This document shows positions 34,685 to 43,639 of a DNA stretch of 64,000 bases, in pieces. The position numbers and the translations under genes were made by a program. Under the pieces are notes generated by a model that saw nothing but the letters and a program-made list of their open reading frames with translations, made no database searches and was not told the DNA's origin. The stretch comes from Candidatus Mailhella excrementigallinarum. Lineage in GTDB: Bacteria > Desulfobacterota > Desulfovibrionia > Desulfovibrionales > Desulfovibrionaceae. The stretch is from the NCBI GenBank assembly GCA_944324075.1, contig CALUUZ010000002.1:248001-312000 (forward strand), in the 5' to 3' direction. Each line of letters starts with the position of its first letter. Within the stretch, counting starts at the first letter, position 1.

Positions 34685-36382
34685 ATGATTCACACAAATA
34701 CAATACGTACCTTGCCTCTGGTCGCTTCCATGCTCGGAGACAGGCTGGGCGTCAAAGTGGATATTGGCAACAGAGAAAACGCCTGTACTGATGGAAATAC
34801 AATTTATATTCCCGTATTACCTGCTGATGGAGATGAAAGATTGTATTCTCTTGTTAATGGATTTATTGATCATGAATCAGCTCATATCAGATTTACCGAT
34901 TTTCAAGTTCTGGACAATGCAAATATGAGTCCATTTGAAAAACACATCTGGAACTCGATAGAGGATTGGAGGATTGAACATGAACTTGTAAAGCGATATC
35001 CCGGATGCCGGGAACACTTTGAGTGGCTCATCCGATACATTTTCAAGGCAGAGTCGAAAGAGAAGGCCGGGGACAATCCCCCGGCCTTCTCAATCTTAAA
35101 TTACATACTGCTGACCCTGCGCTCATGGGATGTGCCTGAACTCAAAAAAGACAGAGAGGAGGAAGCCCTTGTCATCGAAAACCATTGGCCCGGTCTTCGG
35201 GGAAAAATTGATGCCATCTTGAATCAGCTTCCCGGCAACTGCCATTCCACCGGAGACAGTATCGAATATGCACAAAAAATCGTGAATCTGCTGGAAAAGG
35301 AAGCTGATGCGGATTCAGGTTCAGAACCGCAATCACCGGAACAAATTGCCGATACAACTGCACAGGAGGAATCGCGAGATGAAGCCAAGGGCAATGAGCA
35401 TGACAAAACGGAAGAATCAGATTCATCCCCTTCGATTGAGGAGCGTGAAAGGGAACGACAAGGAGACACAGCCCCGGCACAAAAAGAACGTGAATCGTCA
35501 GCGTCAGCCGGGAAGCTCCACACACTCATACACGCCAGAGAGGGAGAATTGCCCGTTTCGTTCGATGAACAACTTGCTTCCGGACTCAACGCGACGCGGA
35601 CAGGGACGCGAAATTCCGGTGTCCGCATAGCGGTAGAGGGGCAACTTGAAGTTCATCCTCTGCCGGAGAACCAGCGACAGGAAAGCCTCTCCGCTTCACG
35701 GGCACTCAGAACACGTCTACAGGCTCTCATGCAGGCCCGGACATTACGGAGAACTGCTCCGGGCAGATATGGACGTTTGGACGGACGGCTCCTGCATCGG
35801 CTATCTGTCCAGAATCCACGAGTCTTTCTCCGGCGGGAAGAAGTACCGGGGGACAATACAGCCGTACATATCCTGCTGGACATTTCAGGTTCGATGTACC
35901 GCAGAATCCATTTGGCAACGTCAGCCTGTTACGCGGTGGCCTCAGCACTTTCAGGCATACCGGGAATCAATGTCGGGGTGACGGCATTCCCCGCAACAAC
36001 TCCCAATGATATCCCCGGTGTATGCCCGCTGGTTCGGCATGGTCAGCGCGTGGGAACAGGTTTTGATGTTCCGGTAACAGGCTCAACACCTCTTGCGGAA
36101 GCACTGTGGTGGATTGCCAAGACGATGCTCTTCCTCAAAGAAAACCGAAAAATTCTTCTGCTTATCACCGATGGACAGCCAGACAACTCACAAAAAGCAC
36201 TGGAGGCTTTGCATATGCTGCAAAATCTCGGAACTGAAGTCATGGGGATTGCCATTCAGTCTCCTGAGCTTGCCAGACTACTGCCGATTCAAGCCAATAT
36301 CGACAATATGAACGACCTTGCAGGAGCAATGTTCAACATACTCGGTTCGTCTCTTATTCATAACAAGGGGATGAACACGTGA
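34685..36382 (+). CDS. CobT-like protein with HExxH and vWA domain
   Basis: A 565-residue protein. The N-terminal region has NGFIDHESAHIRFTDF (HESAH, a HExxH match near residue 63) and WNSIEDWRIEHELVKRYPGC. A long charged, disordered middle follows (about 215-280, Glu/Ser/Asp-rich), then a vWA domain from about 390 with AVHILLDISGSMYRRI (DxSxS MIDAS), GSTPLAEALWWIAKTM and KILLLITDGQPDN. This is the CobT layout, but outside cobalamin genes. With the MoxR-like ATPase it likely forms a chaperone-like or chelatase-like complex. It shares a GTGA overlap with a 30-residue membrane peptide. Confidence 0.87.
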   Translation: MIHTNTIRTLPLVASMLGDRLGVKVDIGNRENACTDGNTIYIPVLPADGDERLYSLVNGFIDHESAHIRFTDFQVLDNANMSPFEKHIWNSIEDWRIEHELVKRYPGCREHFEWLIRYIFKAESKEKAGDNPPAFSILNYILLTLRSWDVPELKKDREEEALVIENHWPGLRGKIDAILNQLPGNCHSTGDSIEYAQKIVNLLEKEADADSGSEPQSPEQIADTTAQEESRDEAKGNEHDKTEESDSSPSIEERERERQGDTAPAQKERESSASAGKLHTLIHAREGELPVSFDEQLASGLNATRTGTRNSGVRIAVEGQLEVHPLPENQRQESLSASRALRTRLQALMQARTLRRTAPGRYGRLDGRLLHRLSVQNPRVFLRREEVPGDNTAVHILLDISGSMYRRIHLATSACYAVASALSGIPGINVGVTAFPATTPNDIPGVCPLVRHGQRVGTGFDVPVTGSTPLAEALWWIAKTMLFLKENRKILLLITDGQPDNSQKALEALHMLQNLGTEVMGIAIQSPELARLLPIQANIDNMNDLAGAMFNILGSSLIHNKGMNT

Positions 36383-36471
36383 GCGCAGGTATAAAGGTAA
36401 CAACCATGATAGGAATCGCTATCTTGCTCTTGCAAATCGCAAGCAAAATTGCAAGAGATCTTGAGAAATAA
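36379..36471 (+). CDS. 30-residue membrane peptide 1
   Basis: A short frame whose GTG start overlaps the vWA gene stop (GTGA). Product MSAGIKVTTMIGIAILLLQI then ASKIARDLEK: one hydrophobic helix with a charged C-terminus. GCAGGTATAAAGG lies within the frame upstream of an internal ATG at 36406, which would give 21 residues. A second 30-residue membrane peptide follows 39 bp on. No family recognised. Confidence 0.5.
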   Translation: MSAGIKVTTMIGIAILLLQIASKIARDLEK

Positions 36472-36510
36472 TAGAGAAAATTTTAACCTGTAACTGAGAG
36501 GCAAGTTGTC

Positions 36511-36603
36511 ATGCTCGAGGTAAAAATATTCCTGAGTGGTTTCGCAACAGCGGCAGTAACTATTGTTGCTACAGTGATTTTGTATGAGAAATATAGATGG
36601 TAG
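36511..36603 (+). CDS. 30-residue membrane peptide 2
   Basis: Product MLEVKIFLSGFATAAVTIVA then TVILYEKYRW: one transmembrane helix with a basic/aromatic C-terminus. ATG is preceded by GAGAGGCAAGTTGTC. It has the same length as peptide 1 but no clear identity to it. A strong hairpin follows within 30 bp, which ends the vWA operon and supports these as its last genes. Confidence 0.5.
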   Translation: MLEVKIFLSGFATAAVTIVATVILYEKYRW

Positions 36604-36626
36604 TTGTTACAAAAAATACTATCTGA

Positions 36627-36664
36627 AATACCACACCCACGTCGTTCGGCGTAGGTGTGGTATC
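36627..36664 (+). terminator. Strong hairpin ending the vWA operon
   Basis: ATACCACACC(C)ACG pairs with CGTAGGTGTGGTAT across 36628-36662, one of the longest stems in the element. A weak T-containing tail (CTCATCTC) follows, so it may be a processing or bidirectional hairpin. Confidence 0.6.
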
Positions 36665-36807
36665 TCATCTCAATGAGAGAAAAATAAAGGGAATTTTTCG
36701 TGACATTGACAAGCTGTCAAATTTGCGGGACTGGATAGGAAACATAGCTTGCGTGACGATTTTGTCTTACGTTGTTTGGCGTAGTGCGTTTTTATCCAAG
36801 CAGAGTT

Positions 36808-36826
36808 GTGTACCTAATAGTGTACC
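36808..36826 (+). promoter_or_regulatory. Candidate integrase arm-type sites, element 1 right end
   Basis: Two direct GTGTACC copies (36808-36814 and 36820-36826) lie 60-80 bp before the att core, matching the GTGTACC cluster near the left end. Confidence 0.45.
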
Positions 36827-36885
36827 TTTAAAAGTTAAAGAAAATAATAGAATAAATATTTTTGATATGTTATTAAACTATTTCA

Positions 36886-36904
36886 AATCCCACCCTCTCC
36901 GCCA
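36886..36904 (+). other. Attachment site between the two elements
   Basis: An exact 19-bp copy of the tRNA-Ser(CGA) 3' end (AATCCCACCCTCTCCGCCA). The bases before it are not tRNA-like, so this is an att junction, not a second tRNA. Confidence 0.88.
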
Positions 36905-36920
36905 ATCTAATGTTTTTATA

Positions 36921-36958
36921 GGACTTTGATTGCTGTTTGTTGTAATCAAAGTCCTTTT
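36921..36958 (+). terminator. Terminator next to the central att site
   Basis: GGACTTTGATT (36921-36931) pairs perfectly with AATCAAAGTCC (36944-36954), followed by TTTTATTTT. It is positioned like the hairpin downstream of tRNA-Ser. Confidence 0.88.
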
Positions 36959-37026
36959 ATTTTAGCTGGTTAGTGTATTTTGACATTGTTCTTTGTTGTT
37001 CTTTGGCGTCTAGTGTCATTGTTCCC

Positions 37027-37090
37027 GGGTATGGTTTTAGGTATGGTAAGGCCGGAGGGCTGGTAGGTTGAGGCTTTTCAGCCATACCAT
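37027..37090 (+). promoter_or_regulatory. Candidate integrase arm-type sites, element 2 left end
   Basis: GGGTATGG (37027) and AGGTATGG (37039) are direct repeats and CCATACCAT (37082) is inverted. GGGGGTAT pairs of similar spacing lie near the right end (53296, 53308). Confidence 0.4.
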
Positions 37091-37113
37091 TTATGTGTAA
37101 CTATAGGGAATCA

Positions 37114-38393
37114 ATGGCGAAAAATGAGATATCGAAACTCAACAGACTAAGCTCCTCCGAAATCAGCAAGGCGTTACGGCTTGGAGAGCCTGTCACTCTT
37201 GGTGATGGGGGTTCCCTGTCCCTTGTTGTGACTGGAAAGAATGAAGGCAAGTGGCTTTTCCGGGGGCGCAAGGCTGGCAGCCGAACCTTGATTGACCTTG
37301 TGTGCGGCTATGCTCCTGAAACTGGTCTCAGCGCGGCAAGGAGTAAGCGGGATGAGTTCAGGCTTCTTCTCCGGCAAGGGATAAATCCGAATGAACAGAG
37401 GCGGGCGGAACTGGCAGAGGAGAGACGGAAAGAGGGAGAAGCGGAGAGAACTTTTTCCGTTGTTGCCGAAGAATATTTTTCCATGCGTGGGGATGTGACG
37501 GGCAAAACCATACAGGGAGACAGGGGGCGTGTCGAAAACCATATCAACCCCCATATCAAAAACCTTCCAATCGTTGATATCCGCCGGAAAGAACATCTCA
37601 AGCCGATTATCGACAAGCTTGCGGAGAGGGGAGCCTATACGCAGGCTTCCCGTGTGGCTGGCCTCATAGAAAGAATTTTCGCTTATGCCGTGGACGCCGG
37701 ATATATCCCGGGCACTCCCGCAGAACATCTTTCAAGGCTTGTGCCCAAACGCCCGGCAGGGGAACAGAAACACCAACCCGCCATTGTCAGCGATGACGGA
37801 GCGGCTGAACTGTTCCGCAAACTGTGGGCTTATATGGGAAGCGGGAGAAGCGGGCCTTCCATCAGATACGCCATGCAACTGTCAGGCTATCTGCCTGTCC
37901 GGAACGGGAACATGATTGCCGCGCAATGGGAACACCTCAATCTTGAAGCTGGTACATGGGTATTCCCTCAGACAAAAAACGGACGGAGCTATATCGTCCC
38001 CATGTCCCGGCAAATGAAGAAAGCCTTTGAGGAACTGGCACTGTATCGGCGGGGCATGTGGTGCTTTCCAAGAGGGGGAAGTCCGGGCATATCACCAACA
38101 CCGGACTGAGCAAGGTTCTGAGGGCCGCAGGCATCCCGCAGGGGGAGCATTGTCTGCATGGCTTCCGTTCCGCGTTTGAGACTCTGGCACTGGAAGCGGG
38201 CGCGCCGAAAGCAATCTGTGAACGAGTGCTTTTCCATGTGGCCGGAGATGCGACTGAACAGGCATATAATCGGACGAAATATCTTGAACCTGTCCGGCTG
38301 CTGCTCCAATGGTGGGCGGATACCGTGGACGCCCTCAGGGATGGAGAGGGCTTGCCTGCCATGCCGGAACCTCTGCTGGCGGCATACAGATAA
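37114..38393 (+). pseudogene. int: Tyrosine integrase of element 2, split by a one-base frameshift
   Basis: Frame 1 (ATG 37114, AGGGAATCA upstream) gives the arm-binding domain (LSSSEISKALRLGEPVTLGD), core-binding domain and first catalytic Arg region (LSGYLPVRNGNMIAAQWEHL), then fails after WCFPRGG. The next frame continues as GKSGHITNTGLSKVLRAAGI, EHCLHGFRSAFETLALEAGA (HGxR) and VLFHVAGDATEQAYNRTKY (nucleophile Tyr). The switch falls in a run of five G at 38074-38078; one more G restores FPRGGKSGH, matching FPSGGKSGH in the element 1 integrase. It is either inactivated, phase-variable, or an assembly error. Confidence 0.85.
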
Positions 38394-38494
38394 ATCATTT
38401 TTCAGCTTTCGATCTATATCCCCAATATCCCCAGAATTACCGCCCGCTGTGACAGGGAATTGGCCCGGTGCAACTATTGCCCTGCAAATAGCAC

Positions 38495-38629
38495 ATGCCA
38501 ACCCTGCAAAGATTCGCTTCCTTCAAGCTGGAAATCCGATTCCGTGACCATCTTCCGCCTTATGTCCATGTGCTGGCGGCGGACAGGCGGGAACTGCTGT
38601 TTGAAGCGTGGACGAGGTATCACCCATGA
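38495..38629 (+). CDS. Short DUF4160-like protein
   Basis: A 44-residue product: MPTLQRFASFKLEIRFRDHL then PPYVHVLAADRRELLFEAWT and RYHP. The F-x-I-x-F-x-DHLPPYVHV stretch matches DUF4160, which is usually about twice this length, so it may be truncated. It overlaps the next gene as ATGA. DUF4160 and DUF2442 genes are regularly paired and toxin-antitoxin behaviour has been suspected; no ribosome site is obvious here. Confidence 0.6.
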   Translation: MPTLQRFASFKLEIRFRDHLPPYVHVLAADRRELLFEAWTRYHP

Positions 38630-39144
38630 GCAAGTTTTTCTTTCCGGAATTGAAATCAGTGGAAGCTCTACAGCCCTATCGACTGCGGACGTGCTGGAGT
38701 ACGGGGGAGGTTCTGGATGTGGATGTGGAAAGCACTCTGCGTTCTTTTCCCGAACTGAGCGGCATTCTTTTGCCGGAAGTATTCGTTCTTGCCCATGTGG
38801 GGGAATGGGGCGGTACAGTAGAATGGAAGGATAGCGAACTTGGTGCGGACAACATTTATGCCTGGGCAAAAGAGCAGGCCGGAGAGGTCAGTCACGAAAT
38901 GTTCGGGGACTGGATGCGGCGCAACGGCCTTTCCTTGAGCAAAGCCGCTGAAGCTCTGGGCATGAGTCGCCGCATGGTGTCATATTATCGCACAGCGCAA
39001 AAGGCTATCCCCCGGCATGTCTGGCTTGCCTGTCTGGGGTGGGAAGCCATGGGCGGGATGCGTGGTAACTCCGGGGGTGGTATGCCTCTCCCCCTTCATC
39101 TCCCTATGCCGGGCTTGAAGGAAGAACAGCAGGAGAGAATCTGA
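38626..39144 (+). CDS. DUF2442 protein fused to a C-terminal HTH
   Basis: A 172-residue protein. Residues 1-90 match DUF2442 (PELKSVEALQPYRLRTCWST, GEVLDVDVESTL, VGEWGGTVEWKDSELGADNI). Residues about 100-145 form an HTH (MRRNGLSLSKAAEALGMSRR, MVSYYRTAQKAIPRHVW), so it is a likely DNA-binding partner or autoregulator. The ATG overlaps the DUF4160 stop. The Gly/Pro-rich tail looks disordered. From 39145 to 39427 no gene is supported. Confidence 0.8.
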   Translation: MSKFFFPELKSVEALQPYRLRTCWSTGEVLDVDVESTLRSFPELSGILLPEVFVLAHVGEWGGTVEWKDSELGADNIYAWAKEQAGEVSHEMFGDWMRRNGLSLSKAAEALGMSRRMVSYYRTAQKAIPRHVWLACLGWEAMGGMRGNSGGGMPLPLHLPMPGLKEEQQERI

Positions 39145-39427
39145 TTTCATCCATTCCCCCCCTGAAAGGTTGAAAATGTTCAGAACAACCGTACTACCCG
39201 TGATACCTGTGATACCTCCTACGGCCGCAAGGGCTGGAACGGTAGTACGGTTGAAAAGTGAACCGTGCTACCCGTCCTGCCAAAACGAAGAGAGGGGGGA
39301 TGTTCAGGACTCATGTCGCGCATGTCGCACGGGGATGAACTGGCGCGGCGGAATCAGGGATTTTTGTTTCTGGAACCGTCTCACTTGTCTTACTTGCCTG
39401 CCGTAACGCAAGAGGTTACAATAGGCC

Positions 39428-39706
39428 ATGATAAAGAGCTTTGCCCACAAGGGGCTTGAACTGTTTTTCCATACCGGCAGTCTGAAAGGGATTCAGGCCA
39501 GACACGCTACAAGGCTGCGTCTGATTCTGGACTTGCTGGATATGGCAAAGACTGTAGGGGACATGAATTTCCCCGGTTCACGTCTTCATATGCTGAAAGG
39601 AGACCTTGCGGAACATTGGGCGGTGAATGTATCGGGAAACTGGCGTATCACATTCCGCTTTGAAAACGGGGATGTCTACGTTGTAAATTACCATGATTAC
39701 CATTGA
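39428..39706 (+). CDS. higB: HigB/RelE-family toxin
   Basis: A 92-residue toxin with the HigB signature: MIKSFAHKGLELFFHTGSLK, GIQARHATRLRLILDLLDMA, PGSRLHMLKGDLAEHWAVNV, then SGNWRITFRFENGDVYVVNY HDYH. HigB is a ribosome-dependent mRNA endonuclease. Toxin precedes antitoxin, as is typical for higBA, with 9 bp between them. It probably helps maintain element 2. Confidence 0.92.
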   Translation: MIKSFAHKGLELFFHTGSLKGIQARHATRLRLILDLLDMAKTVGDMNFPGSRLHMLKGDLAEHWAVNVSGNWRITFRFENGDVYVVNYHDYH

Positions 39707-39715
39707 GGGCTTGCC

Positions 39716-40042
39716 ATGGGACGCATTACCACACGCCGCCCGTCTTCTCCGGGCGAAATTATCAAGGGGTTGTATATGGAGCCTCTCAACCTTTCCATTA
39801 CAGAGCTTGCCGCACGGCTGGGCGTTTCGCGCAAAACCCTTTCCGCCATTGTGAACGGGCGTGCGCCCGTGACTGTAGATATGGCTATGCGCCTCTCCCG
39901 CGCCTTTTCCACCTCCCCGGAACTATGGGTAGGACTGCAAAGCAAGCTGGACTTGTGGGAAGCCAGCCAGAAAGAAGGGGCATGGAAAAACGTGGAACCT
40001 GTCCATATGCCGGAACAGGTGGAAGCCCCCGCGCAGGCATGA
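39716..40042 (+). CDS. higA: HigA-family antitoxin
   Basis: A 108-residue protein: PSSPGEIIKGLYMEPLNLSI, TELAARLGVSRKTLSAIVNG, RAPVTVDMAMRLSRAFSTSP and ELWVGLQSKLDLWEA, the classic HigA HTH with C-terminal dimer tail. It neutralises HigB and represses the operon. The next 350 bp (40043-40396) hold no supported gene; composition falls there and a boundary between modules is likely. Confidence 0.93.
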   Translation: MGRITTRRPSSPGEIIKGLYMEPLNLSITELAARLGVSRKTLSAIVNGRAPVTVDMAMRLSRAFSTSPELWVGLQSKLDLWEASQKEGAWKNVEPVHMPEQVEAPAQA

Positions 40043-40396
40043 TCACATTTCCCCGGCTAGGCATGGCGTCATGAACCATGCCGAAAAGGCGGATACCCTT
40101 GCCGTGGCACCAGCCACAAAAAATTTTATGAGTTCGGCCTGTTGCCGATTATTTAGTCTGCTGCGTCTTTCATACATGGTCTTATCCTAGCTCTTTTTTC
40201 TTAGCTGGGACAGCCCCCATTTGAAAATGTCAACAAAAAATAAACTGATAGGCATACAGACTTACATATTTGATATGTGGATATTTTTGGTTCTCACTGG
40301 CATGGCATTCTGCTAGGCAAGTAAGAGTTTCTGCGCTACTCTTTCGGAAATCCTGCCTTTGGCGTTCGGATGCAGGTGGCATCGAAAGGGATGAAC

Positions 40397-43300
40397 ATGG
40401 AACTTCTTGATAATATCAACAGCTTGTTTGGTGACAATCTTAAAGAAATACTCCGTTCTAAGAGCAGGCTGAAGATTGCGGCATCGTGCTTTTCCATATA
40501 TGCTTATGAAGCTCTGAAAAAAGAGCTGGAAAAGATTGAGGGGATGGAATTTATCTTTACGGCCCCTACGTTCACGGCTGACGAAGCCACCGACAAGATA
40601 AAAAAAGAGCGGCGGGAGTTCTTTATACCCAAGGCCGGGCGCGAACACAGCCTTTACGGTACGGAGTTTGAAATACAGCTTCGGAACAAGCTCACGCAAC
40701 GGGCCATAGCGCGGGAGTGTGCCGACTGGTTGCGCCGCAAGGCCCTTTTCCGTTCCAACAAAACGCTTGCTCCCATGCAGTCCTTTGCTTGCGTGCAGAG
40801 CAGAGATTCTGCGGCTGTGTATATGCCCTTGCAGGGTTTTACAGCCGTTGATCTCGGCTATCAGAAAGGCAATGCAATATCCAACTTCATCAACTGTTTC
40901 ACTGAAGCAGAAATTACAGGAAAGTATCTTCAGCTGTTCGATACGGTATGGAACGATGCGGACAAGGTGCAGGATGTTACTGAGGAAGTCTGCGCGCATA
41001 TTGTGTCCGCGTATGTTGAAAATTCGCCGGAGCGCATCTACTTTCTTATTCTTTACAACATATTCAGGGAATTTCTGGACGATATCAGCGAAGATCTTCT
41101 GCCCAATGACAGAACGGGTTATCAGAACACGCTTGTATGGAAGAAACTTTTCAACTATCAGCGCGATGCGGCAGTGGGAATCATCAACAAGCTTGAAACG
41201 TACAACGGCTGCATTCTTGCCGACAGCGTGGGTCTCGGCAAGACCTTTACAGCGCTTGCGGTCGTCAAATACTATGAGCTGAGAAACAAATCCGTTCTCA
41301 TTCTGTGCCCCAAGAAGCTGGCGCACAACTGGCTGACCTATAACAAGAATGTGAAGACCAATATATTCCGGGAGGATCGTTTCAATTACGATGTGCTTGC
41401 GCATACGGATTTGTCCCGCACGAGCGGCGAATCCTTCGGCATTACGCTTAATCAGGTGAACTGGGGCAATTACGATCTTGTAGTCATCGACGAATCGCAT
41501 AATTTTCGTAATAATAACCCCTACAAGGAGCATGAAACCCGGTATCAGCGGCTTATGAACAAGGTGATACGGGAAGGCGTTAAAACAAAGGTACTCATGC
41601 TTTCGGCAACGCCGGTGAACAATCGCTTTTACGATCTCCGCAATCAGCTTGCTTTGGCCTATGAAGGGGATTCGGAAAATCTGAGCGACACACTGCGCGG
41701 CTCCCGCAGTGTGGAAGAGATATTCCGCCGGGCGCAGACGGCATTTAATGCGTGGTCGAAACTGCCGCCGGAGGAACGCACGCCCAAGGCCATACTGGAT
41801 CAGCTGGATTTTGATTTTTTCGAGCTGCTGGACAGCGTGACCATAGCGCGTTCCCGCAGACACATTCAGACTTTTTATGATACAAAGGATATCGGCGCGT
41901 TTCCGCAGCGAAGAAAACCTCTTTCCTTCCGCTGCCCGCTTACGGAAAAGAGCGGCGTACCGGACTTCAACGATATCTATACGCAGCTTTCCGCACTGAC
42001 GCTCTGTGTCTATACGCCATTTGCCTATCTTTTTCCCAGCAGGGTGAAGAAGTATGCCGACATGTACGATACCAGACTTGAGGGCAAAAACGTACTGCGG
42101 CAGGCCGACCGTGAACGGAGTCTCCAGGCGCTTATGACGACAAATCTGCTCAAAAGGCTGGAAAGTTCGGTAGAAGCCTTCCGCCTGACGCTGAGCGGAC
42201 TCCGGGAAAATTATGCACACACGCTGGAAAGCGTGGCCACATTCAAGAAAAAGGGCACGGGCTTCACCGGGGAGAGAATAGTTCCGCCCTCTCTGGAAGA
42301 GGAAGAGGAAGCGGAAATTCCCGCCATCGGGAAAAAAATACGGATCAGTCTGGCGGACATGGACATTGTCACATGGGAAAGGGAACTCTCCGCCGATCTT
42401 GCCGTTATAGACAGCCTGCTGGAATCCATGAACAAGGTCGGCCCTGAAGACGACGCCAAGCTGAAACACCTGAAAGCACATGTTGCGGAGAAAATCGCTC
42501 ACCCCATCAATGCCGGAAACAAAAAGATTCTTCTGTTCACCGCTTTTGCCGATACAGCCCGCTATCTTTATGAAGAACTTGCTCCGGAAATCAGGAAGCT
42601 CGGCCTTCATGCGGCGCTTGTCACCGGCACATCCGCGCCGAAAACCACACTGAAAAAAACGTATGACTTTGAATCCATACTCACGCTTTTTGCTCCCAGG
42701 GCCAAGGATAAGGCCGGAATCATGCCCGAAGAACAGGGAGAAATAGATCTTCTCGTGGCCACGGACTGCATTTCGGAAGGGCAGAACCTTCAGGATTGCG
42801 ACTACCTCATCAATTACGACATTCATTGGAACCCCGTGAGGATCATTCAGCGATTCGGCCGCATTGACCGTATCGGTTCGCCCAACGCGAGCATTCAGCT
42901 TGTGAATTACTGGCCCGACATTTCACTGGATGAATACATAAATTTGAAGGAGCGTGTGGAAAGCCGCATGGTCATTGCGGATATCACGGCCACGGGCGAC
43001 GACAACGTGCTTACGGCAAAAAGTACGGACGTTTCCTACCGTCGGGAACAACTCCGCAGGCTCCAGGATGAAGTCATTGAAATGGAAGATCTGAAGACGG
43101 GCATTTCCATCACCGACCTCGGCCTGAACGATTTTCGTATGGATCTGCTGAACTTCATACAGGAAAACGGCGATCAGGCTCTGGCTCCCAAGGGGTTGCA
43201 TGCCGTCATTGCGGCCCGCCCGGAACTTGGCCTCATGCCCGGCGTCGTGTTTGCTCTGCGTAATCTGAATCAGGGCGTGAGCGTCACCCAAAGCAACCGC

Positions 43301-43639
43301 CTTCACCCGTATTACCTGCTCTACATGGGCGCAGACGGGAATATCATTGCCGATCATACGGAAGTGAAAAAAATACTGGATCTGGTGCGGACGGCATGCC
43401 GAGGGCAGAACACTCCCCAGTACGACGTGTGCCGTCAGTTCAACGAGCAGACAGCGGAAGGCAGGAACATGCAGCGCTGTTCCGAGCTTCTTTCCGGGGC
43501 CATTCAGTCCATGATGGCAGTCAAGGAAGAGCGCGACATAGACAGCCTTTTTTCCGGCGGCAGAACCACGGCCCTTGTCAACAGCATAGCCGGACTTGAC
43601 GATTTTGAACTCATAGCCTTTCTGGTGGTCATGCCATGA
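40397..43639 (+). CDS. SNF2-type helicase with N-terminal PLD-like region
   Basis: About 1080 residues. The N-terminal third (about 1-230) has a PLD-nuclease-like region (LKIAASCFSIYAYEALKKEL, MEFIFTAPTF). The helicase core has LFNYQRDAAVGIINKL, Walker A ILADSVGLGKTFTALAVVKY, DLVVIDESHNFRN (DESH), VLMLSATPVNNRFYDL, and C-terminal motifs LVATDCISEGQNLQDCDYLI, NYDIHWNPVRIIQRFGRIDR. ATG at 40397 has GAAAGGG 6 bases upstream and is preferred to 40370. It overlaps DUF4391 by ATGA and belongs to the restriction-modification operon. The role may be translocation or remodelling of foreign DNA. Confidence 0.87.
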   Translation: MELLDNINSLFGDNLKEILRSKSRLKIAASCFSIYAYEALKKELEKIEGMEFIFTAPTFTADEATDKIKKERREFFIPKAGREHSLYGTEFEIQLRNKLTQRAIARECADWLRRKALFRSNKTLAPMQSFACVQSRDSAAVYMPLQGFTAVDLGYQKGNAISNFINCFTEAEITGKYLQLFDTVWNDADKVQDVTEEVCAHIVSAYVENSPERIYFLILYNIFREFLDDISEDLLPNDRTGYQNTLVWKKLFNYQRDAAVGIINKLETYNGCILADSVGLGKTFTALAVVKYYELRNKSVLILCPKKLAHNWLTYNKNVKTNIFREDRFNYDVLAHTDLSRTSGESFGITLNQVNWGNYDLVVIDESHNFRNNNPYKEHETRYQRLMNKVIREGVKTKVLMLSATPVNNRFYDLRNQLALAYEGDSENLSDTLRGSRSVEEIFRRAQTAFNAWSKLPPEERTPKAILDQLDFDFFELLDSVTIARSRRHIQTFYDTKDIGAFPQRRKPLSFRCPLTEKSGVPDFNDIYTQLSALTLCVYTPFAYLFPSRVKKYADMYDTRLEGKNVLRQADRERSLQALMTTNLLKRLESSVEAFRLTLSGLRENYAHTLESVATFKKKGTGFTGERIVPPSLEEEEEAEIPAIGKKIRISLADMDIVTWERELSADLAVIDSLLESMNKVGPEDDAKLKHLKAHVAEKIAHPINAGNKKILLFTAFADTARYLYEELAPEIRKLGLHAALVTGTSAPKTTLKKTYDFESILTLFAPRAKDKAGIMPEEQGEIDLLVATDCISEGQNLQDCDYLINYDIHWNPVRIIQRFGRIDRIGSPNASIQLVNYWPDISLDEYINLKERVESRMVIADITATGDDNVLTAKSTDVSYRREQLRRLQDEVIEMEDLKTGISITDLGLNDFRMDLLNFIQENGDQALAPKGLHAVIAARPELGLMPGVVFALRNLNQGVSVTQSNRLHPYYLLYMGADGNIIADHTEVKKILDLVRTACRGQNTPQYDVCRQFNEQTAEGRNMQRCSELLSGAIQSMMAVKEERDIDSLFSGGRTTALVNSIAGLDDFELIAFLVVMP

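Larger units (their letters stand above)
12467..36904 (+). mobile_element. Integrated element 1 (P4-satellite-like, tRNA-Ser site)
   Basis: Bounded by exact 19-bp copies of the tRNA-Ser 3' end. It carries an integrase at the tRNA-proximal end, AlpA-like, YfjI-like and YfjJ-like genes as in P4/CP4-type satellites, cargo with strongly shifted base composition, ERF and a Cas4-like nuclease. GTGTACC repeats occur near both ends. No capsid, tail or conjugation genes are visible, so it probably depends on a helper. It may itself be a composite of two elements, with the join near 18-19 kb. Confidence 0.8.

Noticed and set aside
36886..36904. Possible second tRNA-Ser
   Set aside because: Only the last 19 bases match; the upstream sequence lacks acceptor 5' strand, D-arm and anticodon arm, so it is an att copy.
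36657..36929. 90-residue plus-strand frame crossing the central att site
   Set aside because: It begins in the descending arm of a strong hairpin, spans the candidate arm sites and att core, and has no ribosome site.
39170..39406. 78-residue frame between DUF2442 and HigB
   Set aside because: Low-complexity Pro/Thr/Cys text with no start context or family resemblance.
40313..42826. Long minus-strand frame (837 residues) opposite the SNF2 helicase
   Set aside because: All helicase motifs are on the plus strand; the antisense frame has no family pattern. The same applies to 49092-50882, 54245-56809 and 57369-60005.
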